Shown: positions 44,532-57,200 of the stretch, in pieces
Position numbering within the stretch: the first letter of the stretch is position 1
Layout: each line of letters begins with the position of its first letter
Assembly (NCBI GenBank): GCA_964030785.1
Contig: OZ034968.1
Location: forward strand, 62,265,399-62,329,398
Length of the DNA: 64,000 nucleotides
Direction of reading: 5' to 3'
DNA from: Siderastrea siderea
Taxonomy: Eukaryota > Cnidaria > Anthozoa > Scleractinia > Rhizangiidae
Position numbers and translations under genes: made by a program
The notes under the pieces: generated by a model
Told to the model about the DNA's origin: nothing
Databases searched by the model: none
What the model saw: the letters and a program-made list of their open reading frames with translations, nothing else

Positions 44532-45073
44532 CGAACCGGCGTGACGAAAAGTGTTATTGTGTGATTAGTTTGTGCTTCACATAGTACGTCGTGAAAAGGC
44601 TGACGTCACGATTTGAGTTGGCTCCATTTTGAAATGAGCGAGCATGGCGTTATTGCCTTGTTACTGAATCCCCCATGAACTCCCCTGCACTCCCTTTGCA
44701 TTCTCCTACACTCCCTTAGCAAGCCATTGGACAGCGCGTTTGACGAACGCATGGACGAATAATATCAGCGCGAAAAACTGGTAAGTGTTGTTCAAACTTC
44801 TCATTCCTTACACTTGAATAAAAAACCGACATTTTCAATACGTTTTTTCTCTTCAATCACGTAACTTTGAATATCAAACAACGACGAAATTACATAATAG
44901 ATCAAACAGCGACACTAAATCATAAAAAACGCGTTTCAAAACTAACATTCCGGCCTCTTTAAAGGCTGGACAAAAATCTAGAAGCCTTTAACTGAAGAAA
45001 TAAACTAAAAGATTTGAAACGTTAACAAAAATAGTGAAATAAGCTAAACGTTCGTGAAATTAAAAGTTAAAGT

Positions 45074-45310
45074 CTAATCAGCACCCTCCAGAAGGACAAT
45101 CTTGTGTACTGGCCGCTCAAGAACGGAACACTTGGTCTTTAGTTTAACGCTGCGTACTAGGCCATCATGCTGATTCTTGTACACCTCGATGACCCGTCCA
45201 AGTGGCCAGGAACAACGTGGTAGATTCTCGTCGAGAACCAGGACGATGTCATCGATGGCAAAGTTTCTGCTGGGGAACTTCCATTTCTGCCTTTCTTGAA
45301 GGGCTGGCAA
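45074..45310 (-). pseudogene. BEL integrase C-terminal domain (DUF5641)
   Basis: Contains FAIDDIVLVLDENLPRCSWP, LGRVIEVY and SVLERPVHKIVLLE, the classic end of BEL/Pao polyproteins. A frame change separates it from the rest of the integrase. Confidence 0.85.
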
Positions 45311-45331
45311 ATATTCACGGATACAACGACG

Positions 45332-46699
45332 TCAGAATACATCAGCTAGATATTGCACCTGACGCCATCTTCGAAGAGAATACTTATCTTCTCTAACGAA
45401 CAATCCAGGAGGTAGCGTGGGGCCCGAACGCAACAACAGAAGGGGATTGGGCGTTAGAGCTTCTGGATCCCTTGGGTCGTCCGAGACTTTAGTAATGGGG
45501 CGCCCATTGACAACAGACTCTACTTCGCACATCAAAGTGAGAAGTCCTTCATCATCTAGAGGTTGCTCTTTCAGAAGTGCTGCCATGACCTTTCGGACTG
45601 TGCGGATACATCTTTCCCACACCCCGCCGAAATGTGAACCCATGGGGGGGGGGGGGGGTTAAAGATCCACTCAATGCTCTTCGCCAGTAGGAACTCATGA
45701 ATCCTCTGCTGATTCCAATCGCGGACGGCTTCTCTTAGTTCTCGTTCTCCTTTGACGAAGCTGCCACCGTTATTCGTTGAGGATGACCTCGTCTTGAAAT
45801 GAACAGTCTAAGAGCGTTGAGAAAGGCGTCCGTGTCAAGGCTGTGGACGACCTCAATATGAACAGCACAAACTGATAGACAGGTGAACAGCAAGCCATAT
45901 CTTTTGACGGTACTTCTTCCGCGGCGCACGAACATGGGACCAAAACAGTCCACCCCTACGTTAGTAAAGGGGGGTTCTGAGGGACGAACTCTGTCCTCGG
46001 GTAGGCTGGCCATCTTCAACTTTCCCAGCGATGCTTGTCTTCTCTTGCAATCAAAACATTTGCTCAAGACGCGGCGTAGAGAAATTCGTGCTTGGACAAT
46101 CCAGTATTTCTCTCTTATCATTGATAGCGTATGCTGCAGACCAGAATGACCGCAGAGTAAATGGTAATGCTGTATGATGAGGTCAGAGACGTGATGCTGC
46201 TTTGGCAGGATGGCTGGATGTTTGGCGTCGTCGTCGATTGGGGAACGCTGCAGGCGACCTCTCACGCATATGACATCCTTCAAAAGGACTGGGTCCAGCT
46301 TAGATATGTTGCTTGATTTCTTCACACCACCGCTCCCTTTCTCTTTGTAGCTCCCTTCGCGAGTGGCAGTTTTCAAGGACGATATTTCTTCGTGGAAACA
46401 GCACTCTTGCACAGCTTTAACAACCACATTCTTGGCATCTTCAATTTCATGAACTTGCAAAGGACTGATTTTCTCTCCAGTTCTGCAACGTTCTGCACAG
46501 TTCTGCAACGTTTTCTCTTGCTTTCTTTTGGCAGCAGCGTTGCCAAGCGAGTTTTGAAACGAAGCATCCATACCACGAACCTTAGCAAGGAAAACCATGA
46601 TGAGAACCGCTCAAATATCTTCACGATGTCACGGCTTGGCAAATTTGTGAGACTTGCAAAGGAAGTCTTGACTTCTTCTACGTCTTCATGGTAGGCCAA
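45332..46699 (-). pseudogene. BEL integrase: H2C2 zinc finger and catalytic core, frameshifted
   Basis: Spans at least three frames. GHSGLQHTLSMIREKYWI followed by CFDCKRRQ is the H2C2 zinc-binding N-terminus; GVDCFGPMFVRRG contains the first catalytic Asp; [16 protein letters not shown] is the block after the third acidic residue. The stretch between the second and third parts is broken around the G homopolymer at about 45650. Confidence 0.85.
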
Positions 46700-47521
46700 C
46701 TTTGTTGGTTCTCCCAGAGGAAAGCTGGGCCTCTGTTCCAGCGATTACTTGAAGCGAAGGCTTCAACTGGAAGACCTCGAAAAGCATCGTTTGCAGGGTT
46801 AGCTTTCGTACCGACATACCTCCATTACGACGACGATGACTGTTCACGTATAGCGGAGACTCGATTAGCAACGAACGTCTTGTGTCTAGTCTCTTCGTTG
46901 GCGACGTAGCGTAGCACGCAAGTGCTGTCCGTCCAGAATACTGAATCGTTAATAGCAAAGTCTATCTCATTCCGAATGATCCTGTCAAGTCTGGCAGAAA
47001 GAACGGCGGCAGACAGTTCCATCGTTGGGATTGTCATGGGCTTCAAAGGAGATAGGCGTGATTTCCCCATTACGAAAGAGCAATGTACTTCCTGACGAGT
47101 GTTCACGAGGTGCAGATAGGAAACTGCGCCATAGGCCACCTGAGAGGCGTCCGAAAAGTGATGAAGTTGACATGATGTGATAGGACCAAAGTTCTGTGGT
47201 TTGAAGTACCTCTCCATGTGAAACTGCTCCAACTTGGGAAGTTCTTTCAACCAACTTTCCCATAGGCTCAGATTCTCCTCCGGGATCTTGTCATCCCAAT
47301 TGAGTTTCTTCCGACAGAGGTCTAGCTTGCAAAAGCATCTTAGCAGGGAGGATGAAAGGGGCTATGAAACCGAGCGGATCGTAGATTGAGCTTACGACAG
47401 AAAGAATACCTCGTCTTGAGGGTGGTCTGTCTTTGACAACGATTTTAAAGCCAAAGGTGTCTGATGTTACGCACCATTGCACTCCTAAAGCTCTCTCCAC
47501 AACGGGGTGATCAAGATCCAA
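46700..47521 (-). pseudogene. BEL RNase H and Pao (A17) region, frameshifted
   Basis: 47291-47521 reads [15 protein letters not shown] and [14 protein letters not shown], the Pao/A17 region. 46825-47250 reads LHHFSDASQVAYGAVSYL (first RNase H Asp) and MELSAAVLSARL, then VFWTDSTCVLRY. Frame changes lie between and after these blocks. Confidence 0.85.
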
Positions 47522-47587
47522 ATTCTTTACAGATGACGCCCGTTCAGACTCGGGGATCGATTCGATGACTTGACGCGAGTTTGATAG

Positions 47588-48382
47588 CTACTTGGTTAAC
47601 AGGAAACCTCCCCTCTTCAGAAGCTGTGAAAGTTCAGTCACTAGGTGAATAGCTATTTTCTCTGACTCCACAGATTTCAAGCAGTCGTCTACATAGAAAT
47701 TGCGCTCTACAGTTTCTACGGCTTCGGGACTGCAACGGGCTTTGTTATCGGATGCGGTACGTTTTAGAGCAAAATTGGCACAGCTGGGAAAGGATACTCC
47801 GCCGAACAGATACACAGTCATCATGAGTTCCTCTGGTTCCAGGTCCATGTTACCATCCGGCCACCAAAGGAAACGTCATGCGCTGCAGTCATTGGGGCTC
47901 ACACGGACTTGGTGAAACATTGCCTCGATATCCGACATGGCCACAGGATCTTGACGAAAACGTGTCAACACTCCAACCAGGGAATTGGTGAGGTCCGGCC
48001 CCTGTACGATCTGGTCGTTGAGGGACTTGCCATGGTATTTAGCGGAGCAGTCGAAAACCACTCGCACCTTTCCTGGTTTTGCTGGATGGTAGACAGCGTG
48101 GTGAGGGAGATACCATGTCTTGCCGTGGACTTCAGCTGCGGGTTCCTTCGCTGCATATCCCTTATCCAGGAGATCTGCGATGCAGTCCTTGTGCTTTGAC
48201 TTAAGCTCTGGATCTCGCAATAGGCGTCTTTTCAGCAGCTTGAGTCGCTGTTGGGCCACCGACCTGTTGTTCTCCAGGAGAGGAGGATCGTTTTTCCAGG
48301 ACAAGGCGATCTGATGATGACCATCCTTTAGCTCGATAGAGTCGTTCATAATATCTAAGGCTCGCTTGTCATTGGCTGACAT
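47588..48382 (-). pseudogene. BEL reverse transcriptase, frameshifted
   Basis: The first part (47876-48382) has [33 protein letters not shown] and [14 protein letters not shown]. The second (47588-47848) has the catalytic box NFYVDDCLKS and LLKRGGFLLTK. They lie in different frames with the junction at about 47870, so no single RT is encoded. Confidence 0.88.
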
Positions 48383-48397
48383 TGATGTCGCTTCACC

Positions 48398-49564
48398 CTA
48401 TGCAGAGTCGTTGAATTCCATGTTGCAATAGTTCTTAAACTGTTCGTTAAGCTGCAGGTCAGTCTTGATGAAGTTGGCAGTGTAAGCATTAGTACGTGTC
48501 GACCTACCGAGCGTACCATTAATCACCCATCCAAAGATGGTTCTTGTCGCATAAGGGCCGCCACACTGGCTTGGAATGACCTCCATAGGTTCAAGAATTT
48601 CTGGTGCACTGCTTCCAACCAGAAGGCCAATATCTGCATCTACCTTAGGTATCTCCACCTTAGCAAGGTAGTCCCATCTTGCAATATCCTGTTGATCGGC
48701 AACGTTCTCCATGGTAACGGGTAGTTTTGGTATGGTAAATAGGACGGGTAGTTCTACGAGATTGTCCTCATCCAGGTCCAGACCCTCTAGGCTAACGACG
48801 TTAGCATGTGTTGTACTATTTTCTTTCTCGATAGTTGTTAACGATAACGTTGTCTTGGTTCCAGACAAACCGAGCTGCTTAGCTAACTTCTCTGAGCAGA
48901 ACGACGCATTGGAGCCGCTGTAGGTTTGAACTGCATAGGTTTGAACTGTCTGACCGCATCCCTTGGCTTTAACTTTGACGACAACGGTAGCGAGTCCGGT
49001 AACGGAATCTTTGTCTCGATCTTCGCCGAGTCTTCTTTCATTTCTTCCCCGAACAAATCCATTGAGGGCGTCTTGATTCTTTACTTGGCTTGAACGCTCT
49101 TCTGTGCTGGCACTATAGTTTCCAGTGCCAACGGTAGGAGGTTGACTGTCACTCCTGGGATGTAGAAAGGAGGAGTGTTTTGTGTTGGCGTCACAACCAC
49201 TAACACGACAGAAGCTTTCCTTTGGACAGGACCTGGATGGGTGACCAGGAACGAGGCGGTTGTCACAAACTTGCTTAGAGCGAACGAACTTAAACCTCTC
49301 GCTTAAGGACATCTTCTTGAATTCATCGCATTGCGACAGCCAGTGATTCGAGTTGCACAAAGGGCATTTCGGAGCTTCTCTCTTTGATGTCGAATTACGC
49401 ACGTTTCCATTGGTTTGTTGCTGTTGGATTGCGTTCGCAACGAATGATGTTAAATTTTTGACTTCGACTGCTCTTGGTTCTCCGGGAAGGATCTTGAACT
49501 TCTTTAGTAACACTTCCAAATATAGCATGTGTGGCAGCACGAGCTTTCGATGTGACGAAATCAT
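48398..49564 (-). pseudogene. BEL zinc-knuckle and retropepsin (DUF1758) region
   Basis: Cysteine/histidine-rich CPLCNSNHWLSQCDEF and related knuckles are followed by a retropepsin-like region. The active-site position reads QTYSGSNASFCSEKL, where D-S-G is expected, so the catalytic Asp is replaced by Tyr. IFGWVINGTLG marks the end of the domain. The frame is open for 388 codons, but an active protease is not expected. Confidence 0.85.
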
Positions 49565-50880
49565 TTAAGTCTTCGATTGTGATCTCCCGTTGTTCGACCT
49601 CTGTAATCTTGTCCACGACGTCACGCCATTTCAGCCTAAGACCATACGGCAGCCTGCTCACTATCATTCTGAGGGTATCGGGGTTTTCTGCTTTACTGAG
49701 GTAGTTAATTTCCTTGAGAGTATTCCTGCATCCAGTAAGCAGGATCGAAAATCGTCGAAGGGCAGACCCATCCTCTGCTTTTATAGGTGGTCCCTTAGTA
49801 AGCTTTTCAACGTATGCGGTGGCTATACGATAGCTCTGACCATATCGTTTCTTTAGTAGACTTTGTGCCTCTCGATATCCTTCTTCCGCTTTCATTGAAA
49901 GGCAGCTTGACACCAATTCTTGAACCTCTCCAGATGTATATTGCACCAGGTAATACAGTCTGGCGCTCTCACTAGTTGTCTTGCTTTCTATCAGGTTTTC
50001 AAACGCCCGAATAAATCCCCAGTACTCGATTGGATCTCCTCCGAATGTCGGCACCTCGGGTTGAGGCAGGGTCAATGCCAGTGTACTCTCTTGTTGTCTC
50101 TGTAGTATCTGTTGCATGGTGCTATTTTGTTGGCATTGTGTAGCCATGAGCCGTTCGAAAAGAGTTCCTGCCGATGAATGCTCGTCCTCGCAAGTTGACA
50201 CCTTTTGCGTCATTAACTCCCCGGGGCATGGCACGACTGGCTTTTTATTGGACTCTGTTTCTTCCGTTGTAGCAGCGAAATTATCTGACCTTGGTGTTGG
50301 CGTTTCTTTGCTCTGACCAGGTAATGCCTCGGAACTTTGAAAGGTGAGCTTCAATCGATCTTCCGGTTGATTTGACAGCGTATGAAGCTTGGGGATTGTG
50401 CCCTTTTCATCCACGAAAGATGCACACGGAGTAAGCGAAGCCCTTTCAGCGCACTCAGCTGCTTCGGTATATGCCAGTTCTTCAGCTTTAGCGTTTTTGA
50501 TTTCAGTTTGTAACTCCAAAGCCTTTTTACGCATCTGCAGGCTTAATTCTTCTCTTTGCAGAGCCTCAAACTCAGCTAGACTTGGGGCTTCGGCTTCTAG
50601 GATAGCTTTCTTCGCAGCAGCTCTTGCCTTTGCAGCTGAAGGCGAGCTGAGACGAGATGAGCCAGAACTGGACGAACCCGTTTTCGAGCGCAAAGTCGAA
50701 GTCCGCGAAGTCAGACGCAGATAACATGATCGAATTGTAATATTCCGTAGATTCAGAGATATCCAGCTCGTGACTGAGCTGTTTGTGATACGCTGAGTGA
50801 GCTTCCCTGAACTTTGCGACGTAAGCGTTGAACTCGACCAAATCGTTCTTAACAAGTTCGAGATTTCCATCGCATGACAT
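49395..50880 (-). pseudogene. BEL gag (DUF1759-like)
   Basis: An alpha-helical N-terminal part (50572-50880) shifts frame near 50690 into a long Ala/Glu-rich coiled region and then PTFGGDPIEYWGFIRAF, LYYLVQYTSGEV and ITIEDLNDFV, the DUF1759 gag signature. It overlaps the next frame by about 170 bp. Confidence 0.85.
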
Positions 50881-51383
50881 TAACTCCTTGAGTCGATTCT
50901 CAGACTTAGTGATGTATCATTTTCTGGATCCTTGACTTCTCCTTAGCTCTTGCAATCTTGCAAAGTAGAGCAATTCCCAATCGCCGTCATCGCTCATGTT
51001 TGCCATACAGAAATCAAATTCAAACGAAATGTGACTCCGTATAATCACATGGGAAGCGGGTTGCATAATACGAGATAAATCAAAGGAACGCACGCGAGTA
51101 ATCAGAGCAAAATTACGATAATCAAACACAGTGTATTCCAACATGATGCATAAATCGAGGTAATTGATGTGAAAAGTGCGATAAGTGTATGAGTGTGAGT
51201 GTGGTTCAGATTTGATTTGTCTCCTAAGGTGATAAAATTGTAGCAATAGAACGGCTATAAACGAGGTAGCGTAGATCATAAGTAGCTTATGGCAAATAGA
51301 CTGAATGAGCTGCCATCTCGAATTACTAGAATCACGCGTGAAGCCCTGGGCAGCTAGACTTGTTATATAACAATCAATAGAGC
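50881..51383 (-). other. Untranslated leader/LTR remainder of the BEL element
   Basis: Lies between the 60-bp LTR match and gag. It should contain the rest of the 5' LTR and the primer binding site, but I cannot delimit them because the 3' LTR does not match here. Confidence 0.45.
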
Positions 51384-51740
51384 AAATTACATAATAGATA
51401 AAACAGCGACACTAAATCATAAAAAAACGCGTTTCAAAACTAACAAGCAGTTGTCAGATATCATTCCTTGGCACCCTAGTCTCGAGGGACAACGGTAAAC
51501 TCCTCATTAACGTCTATCAAAAACCTACCCACACTGACACTGACAGCCCTGGGCAGCTAGACTTGTTATATAACAATCAATAGAGCAAATTACATAATAG
51601 ATAAAACAGCGACACTAAATCATAAAAAAACGCGTTTCAAAACTAACAAGCAGTTGTCAGATATCATTCCTTGGCACCCTAGTCTCGAGGGACAACGGTA
51701 AACTCCTCATTAACGTCTATCAAAAACCTACCCACACTGA
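51342..51740. repeat. 203-bp tandem duplication spanning the LTR/Penelope junction
   Basis: AGCCCTGGGCAGCTAGACTT starts at 51342 and again at 51545. The two copies look identical by eye over essentially their whole length. Each contains the outer 60 bp of the BEL LTR and the adjoining piece of Penelope-like reverse transcriptase, so the duplication post-dates their joining and is recent. Confidence 0.9.
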
Positions 51741-52440
51741 CAGATACCTGGATTTCCATTCTCATCATGACAAGAATCACAGAATTAGTACTGCTACCAC
51801 ATTTATACATCGAGCCCCATATTTACCCAATTCGAAACTGGGAGGGAGCAAGAAATCAAACGAGTCTACACCGCATTCAGAGGAGTGATTGGAATCTAAT
51901 GGCTACCCTGTGAACCTCATTGCCGACATCGAAAGGAAGAAGTGATTTCCACCACCAGTTCCCACACCTGAGGAATTTTTCGGAAAGTTTTTAAAATGGG
52001 TTGACCTTTTTCGCGACCCCTTCGTACATCAAATGCCTCACAGAACCACCAATTTGCGGTTGCTCAGAAGTCACGACATGCAAGTCACTAATAAACCAGC
52101 AAAAACACTCCAACAAGACATCCCGGCTCCTAAATTTCGTGCAGAAAAAAGAAGACTAGTGTTGTCTACAAAATTCTCTGTTCCACATGTTCGTGGAGCT
52201 AATTGGCCTTGCCGGAAGGTCGTTTAACACCAGAAAGAAAGAGCACACTAGAAACGTGAAAATGCACACTAAACTATAAAAGGCTCTAATGTGGCAAACC
52301 ATGCTTGGTCCAAGCGCCACAAGATCGACTTCGATAATGGTTCAATTACTGAAAAAGCTAATCATCGCCACCTTAAGACCCTTGAGTCCTGGCATACTGC
52401 GAAAACTGTTGACGCCGACAGAGAACGTTTTATTCTCTTA
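51446..52440 (+). mobile_element. Penelope-like element fragment (RT end and GIY-YIG endonuclease)
   Basis: The plus strand reads VYQKPTHTDRYLDFHSHH at about 51715-51770, the C-terminal part of a Penelope-type reverse transcriptase. At about 52205-52430, in shifted frames, it reads GRSFNTRKKEHTRNVK and SNVANHAWSKRHKIDFDNG, then TLESWHTAKTVDADRE, the GIY-YIG endonuclease part. Several stops and shifts show it is dead. Confidence 0.8.
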
Positions 52441-52849
52441 GGGGCTTGTCAAATAACAAGAAACGAGTGAGCTGGCGAAATTGTTATATATGAGGTTGAT
52501 TTTCTCTTATTTTTTCTGACCTTAAAGGTGTGACGGAAGGCCACGACGTCTTGTGAGACAAGTTTTTCAGCGTTTTATCATACGATTGTGTTGATTTGCC
52601 AAAATACAGAGAGTCAGCCAGGTCAAACTGACAGTCACAAGTACCTCGTATGCGTGCTTTGGTTACTGAAATTACGAGGCCTGTCGTTGAGCTTAGTTCG
52701 AAACAATGGCAAAAAAATCTTCGGAGATGACGCTGACGTAACTCACGCATTAAAAGAAATTCTGAAGAACAAAAAACGAAGAAAAGCGCGCAGTCCTCTG
52801 TGGACAGGTTTGGCCGGGAGTAAACGGTCGAGGACCACTACTTGGACTG
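52441..52849. other. No gene recognised
   Basis: Short overlapping ORFs, none with a recognisable domain. Confidence 0.4.
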
Positions 52850-53060
52850 ACATCACTACTTCCGCACATTTACGTCGGCGTTTTCACATAGCCCTTAGAC
52901 ACATTTTGACACAAGTTTGATGAGAATCGGTTGTTATCGTGACGAGTATGACGTCAAAAGTAGCAGGTGGTCAAGCCATTTTTGAAGAAAACTACGCGTT
53001 TCTTGCCTTTTGTTTGGTAAAAAAGCAGAAAAAGTTGACAAAAAGAGTGTTGTCTTAATT
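52850..53060. repeat. Dispersed repeat, copy 1 (second copy at 56665-56855)
   Basis: Shares with the second copy CCCTTAGACACATTTTGACA, CGGTTG(T/C)TAT, AAGTAGCAGGT and an AAAAAG-rich end. Same orientation, about 3.8 kb apart, non-coding. Confidence 0.6.
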
Positions 53061-53099
53061 CTACCTCAAAATCAGTGGAAAAATAGGAGATTTATAGAT

Positions 53100-53235
53100 A
53101 TTTATAGCGGAGCCTGCGCGGTAAGCGTCAGCGAAGCTCCAGTGCTATGGAAATTTGGTAACCTATCAAGCCAAAAAATTTTGGTAGTGACGTAATATTC
53201 ATGTGACCGTCCGTACGTCCGTCCGTCCGCACCAC
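53100..53235 (-). repeat. Dispersed repeat, inverted relative of 33060-33180
   Basis: The minus strand reads GACGGACGTACGG, then TACGTCACTACCAAAATTTT and TTGATAGGTTACC, matching the 33 kb copy in the same order. Confidence 0.55.
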
Positions 53236-53654
53236 AGGGTTACCAATACACTTCATACACTGGTTATAATTCTGTGCTGAATCCCGTGTGTTTTTGGCGC
53301 GAAATCGCATGTTGACCCGCGTTGCAGCAAAACAAGCAAAGACAACAAAAGTCAAAAACAAATTTGTTAATGGAAAAAAAGTTCAAAGAAATACTCAGTT
53401 GTCTTTTTAGTGGAAGGGGAAAAGTTCAATTCAGGCGAAAAAAATTAGGCGATAAAGTTCAGCCGAAAAGTTCAAATTTGCCTCGTCGGTTCACTAGCAG
53501 CGCTAGTGCTTTTTGGTTTTTTCTGTCCACAACCATGGTTTTTACGGCGTTCCGAACACATTTTGCCAGGAAAAACACCAGCATTTTCAGGCTGATAAGC
53601 AGCTTGTCACGAAGAAAGAAATCAGTATTAAAATTAACATGAAAGATGACAATA

Positions 53655-53731
53655 AACACTCATGGCCTAGTGGACTAATATCCACCTTCAGACACCGACA
53701 ACCCGGGTTCGGGTCTCAGCGAGGGTAGGAT
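53655..53731 (+). tRNA. tRNA-like sequence or SINE head (probably not a functional tRNA)
   Basis: TGGCCTAGTGG resembles an A box and GGGTTCGGGTC a B box at tRNA-like spacing. I cannot fold a convincing acceptor stem by eye, and a T-run follows about 10 bp later. More likely a tRNA-derived repeat. Confidence 0.35.
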
Positions 53732-53735
53732 TTTT

Positions 53736-54121
53736 TTTTAATTAACGACTTGAATGAGAGCATTTTCACAAATTAATAACTGCCAGCAAGAAACAAACAA
53801 ATCTATATATTTTATTTGTATATTATTTATTTATTTATTTGTTATTTTTGCTTGGTAATAGGTTCCATAAAGATTTTTTCATTCTTAATAAGGTAATGTC
53901 GTTTCAAAAAAAATTTGAATCAATTTTTGCAGCTCTGCTGCGGAAGGATTCATGATGCACTAAGTCAGTAAAAAGTAAAAATTGGTTTGTGCTCAGTGAA
54001 ACGTCAGGAAATTTTGTTTTATGCTGATGGGTGGCAACCCCTTGTCTCCTTGTCTTGCCTTTTCATCCGAATACTTGGAGAATATCCACAGTTTAATTCA
54101 AGGCACAATTCTATGCACAAT
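53736..54121. other. Flank of the MACPF gene; nothing recognised
   Basis: AT-rich sequence downstream of the proposed last exon, with ATTT-type simple repeats near 53820-53845. Confidence 0.4.
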
Positions 54122-54201
54122 TCAAGGGCGGAATGGATGCGTCTTCATGTTTGTTGCCCAGCAATGCAAATTGAAAGAACTTTGCCGATTACATGTACTC
54201 A
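54122..54201 (-). CDS. Possible last exon of the MACPF gene
   Basis: After a GCATATTTCAG acceptor the phase fits the previous exon and the frame reads VSTCNRQSSFNLHCWATNMK and a few more residues before TGA. Support is only phase, acceptor and two cysteines. Confidence 0.4.
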
Positions 54202-57200
54202 CTGAAATATGCTCCACCAATTCCAATAACCAAAACGAATAAACTTGATACCTGAGTAATGATACGGTCAGTTACTTCACGGAGCTAAAAGTTGGGGAAC
54301 CCAAACACTTGCAACCAAGAGCGGACGGGAATTACAAGCGAATGTATTTAAAAGTACGAGAGAGCTACTTTGACAACAACAGTAGCTCAGTTTGACATTT
54401 CACTTTTATGAATGAACGCCTCTTTTCAACAAAATCCAAAGTGCACAAGGAAACTCGATCCTAAATTGTACCTGAATTGACTTCGAGTGCCCAGTGTAAA
54501 CGTACCTTCTTTTTATGCGTTCGCAAAAAAAAGGACTTCTTCATGTTTTGTGCCGAGTTGTATAGAAGAAAATAGCCTTACCAACGCACTCCTTGTTCTT
54601 GTTCGTCATGAAATCTTTTGGGCATTCATGAACACATTTTGGCGTAACACCAGGCATTTTGACAAACCGACACTTTTGACACTTTGTGGCATCGTGGGGT
54701 GCTGTGCAACCTAAAAAGTGCAATACAGAGCAATAGAAAATTACCCTAGGTAGGAAATTTTATGATAACAATATGAGAGTGTTTGGGTGGACTTGAATAC
54801 CAGTCGCATTTCGTACCAACATGCATTTTTTTAATCATGAACTAGCATATTTCCTCAAATTTCTCTCCATCGTATCATACCTTGCAACGATCTAGTGTGG
54901 AAGCTGAAAATGTTATTCCCGTTAAGTAATAAAAAAAAATTCACAGATGAAAAAAATTGTGAAGTTATTATATTTGTCATACGTATGCATTGGCAGTTTA
55001 TAAAATGCTATTATATTGCAAATGCTATTAATTTTAAAGTGGAAGTGCACTAAGCTGATACAGCTTGTTGACCAGCACTCCACTGAATAATCATAAACAA
55101 TAAAAAATTAAACATAACGTGACTAAAAACCCTAACTGGCTTTTTTGTTTGTTTGTTTGTTTGTTTGTGGTCCCATGCTCGTACTTAACTGAGAGCAATT
55201 TACTTACATCTTAAAAGGACAGTGTCACGGGGATTTGGCTACCTTTATAGCTCTTTGAAAAAAACCAGTCACATTTACATAAAGGAAAATCTAAAAATAA
55301 CGTGAGATCTTCTTTTGGTAATGTTATGCTATATTACGTTCTGTAATTTTTTTGTACTCTATCTAACGTTTCTGTTATGTTCAGCTGCATTCTGTGATGT
55401 GCTGGGTTGTATTTTCCTGCGTTGTGTTGTGTTGCGTTGCAATTGCGTTGTGATGTGTTGTGCCGTGTCATGCTGTGTTGTGTTGTGTTGCGTTGTGCTG
55501 CGCTGTGCTGTGCTGTCCTGTGGTGTGCTGTGTTATTGTGTCGTATTGGATTGCGTTGCGTTTTTCTGTGTGTGGTTCTGTAAGGAATCTATTGGTGTTG
55601 TATTAACTCACAAATGTATCAATTAATTATTTACCTCAAATCTGGGTGCAAGCTAATATAGGCGCCTTAAAGAGTAACCTGTATCACTACTGATCATGAA
55701 TCTAATTTTTTTTCGAAGCTGTCCTATCATTTTTTATGACACTCAACGAAAATTGTAGGTGTCTTGAGATAACAAATGTACGAATTCTCCTAAACTCACA
55801 CTAGTGTATCAGGCTTTGCAACATAAACCACGCGCGCTATTTTCTCTTTCTGAAATACAAACCTGCTACAGGGTCACAGTGTCGGTGACAACTCTTTGCA
55901 CACATATTCCCAATGGCGTCTTTCACAGTATCTCCTTTGCACTGGACTTTAGTTTGGTTGTGCGATACGATGTGAGCGTCCATGATGTTTACCGGATCGT
56001 CCTTGTTCCCAAAGGCGTAAAATCTGATGTCGAAGTTCCTTTTATTGTCAATCATGTTGAGATACACATTTCCACCATCCTTAGTGCCTATGTTCTTGCC
56101 GTACTCAATCAACGTATTTTGACCAGAAATTGTGATGCAAACAAAATACGACTCGAAAAGAACGCTTTCCCCAATAGCCACAGCGTCTACAGATGTAACG
56201 GTCGCTGTAGTCTTTGAGGATGGTGATGCCGTGTTTCCCTAAAACAGAGGTGACGTTTCGTTTAGTTAATAAAAATCAAGTTTCTGTGAAAAAGTGAACT
56301 TTTTATTGGCTTTAAACTTGTTGGGCAAAAAATTAACTGGCTGGCCTTGGGGTTGTGTGTGACACAATGTTCGCGATTTAAGAATTCTGATATTTTAGAA
56401 GATATTTAGGGTGAATTCGATATAGTCGCATTCCGTCGTATTGATTGAGGAGGCATTTTTGATCTGCAGGATCTCGTGATTTTCTTGTGCTCGAGATTCA
56501 AGAGATAGTTTTGCACTTTTTTGGTAATCAACGGAAAAAATAAATTTTGATGTTTTGATGCCATACTATTCTTTCTTGTCTCTAAAACAATTGACCCTTG
56601 GGCGTACAAGGGGGTGGATGCCACCCCCATAAGGTTTTTATTGAATTTTTCCAAGACGAATTACTATCCAGACCCGTGCCGTTTTCAGTAGATGTGTGCA
56701 TATCCCTTAGACACATTTTGACATAAATTCGGTTGCTATGATTACTAGATATGAAGTCATAAGTAGCAGGTAGTCTATCCATTTCTGAACAAAAATGAGT
56801 TATTTTTACCCTTTCAGGCGACAAATGCAAAAATATTAACAAAAAGCAGCATGTCCAGCATCAAAAAATTTACAATTTTTAACCTTTTTTTTTCCATTCT
56901 TTTTCTTTTCAAAATATTGTAACATAACGAAAACCCAATGGGAGGTCCCATCAACCCCCCCCCCCCTCCCTTGTATCACAGTGGGGGTTTGACTTTGCTT
57001 GTACGTCCGAGGGTTAACATCGGGAGTAGTTTACTGAGTATCTCATTTTAGGACTAGAATCGAAACTTCTTGTTGCTTTAGAGAGCATTTACCTACCTTA
57101 AAAATGACAACTTTTGCTTGAGAAATTTCCACAACATAACGTGCGACAAGGTTTTTTGGAGAAGCACTAAATACCACGTAAAATGTTCCGCTTGAAGCTG

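Larger units (their letters stand above)
44887..51445 (-). mobile_element. BEL/Pao LTR retrotransposon, decayed
   Basis: Domain order on the minus strand is that of the BEL/Pao group: gag (DUF1759-like), zinc knuckles, aspartic protease (DUF1758), reverse transcriptase, Pao/A17 region, RNase H, H2C2 integrase zinc finger plus integrase core, and DUF5641. The LTR begins TGTTAGTTTTGAAACGCG. About 60 bp of it is shared between 44887-44947 (3' LTR, just after a purine-rich tract at 44948-44965) and 51384-51445 (5' LTR), beyond which the two diverge. Coding is split into many frames. There are several frameshifts, one at a long G run at 45645-45658, and the protease catalytic residue is missing. 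It is a dead old copy. Confidence 0.88.

Noticed and set aside
53655..53731. Functional tRNA gene
   Set aside because: A- and B-box-like motifs are present, but the acceptor stem could not be paired by eye; more likely a tRNA-derived repeat. Kept only as a low-confidence feature.
55315..55626. Cys/Val/Leu-rich 103-codon frame resembling a membrane protein
   Set aside because: It is a TG-rich pentanucleotide array within a MACPF gene intron.
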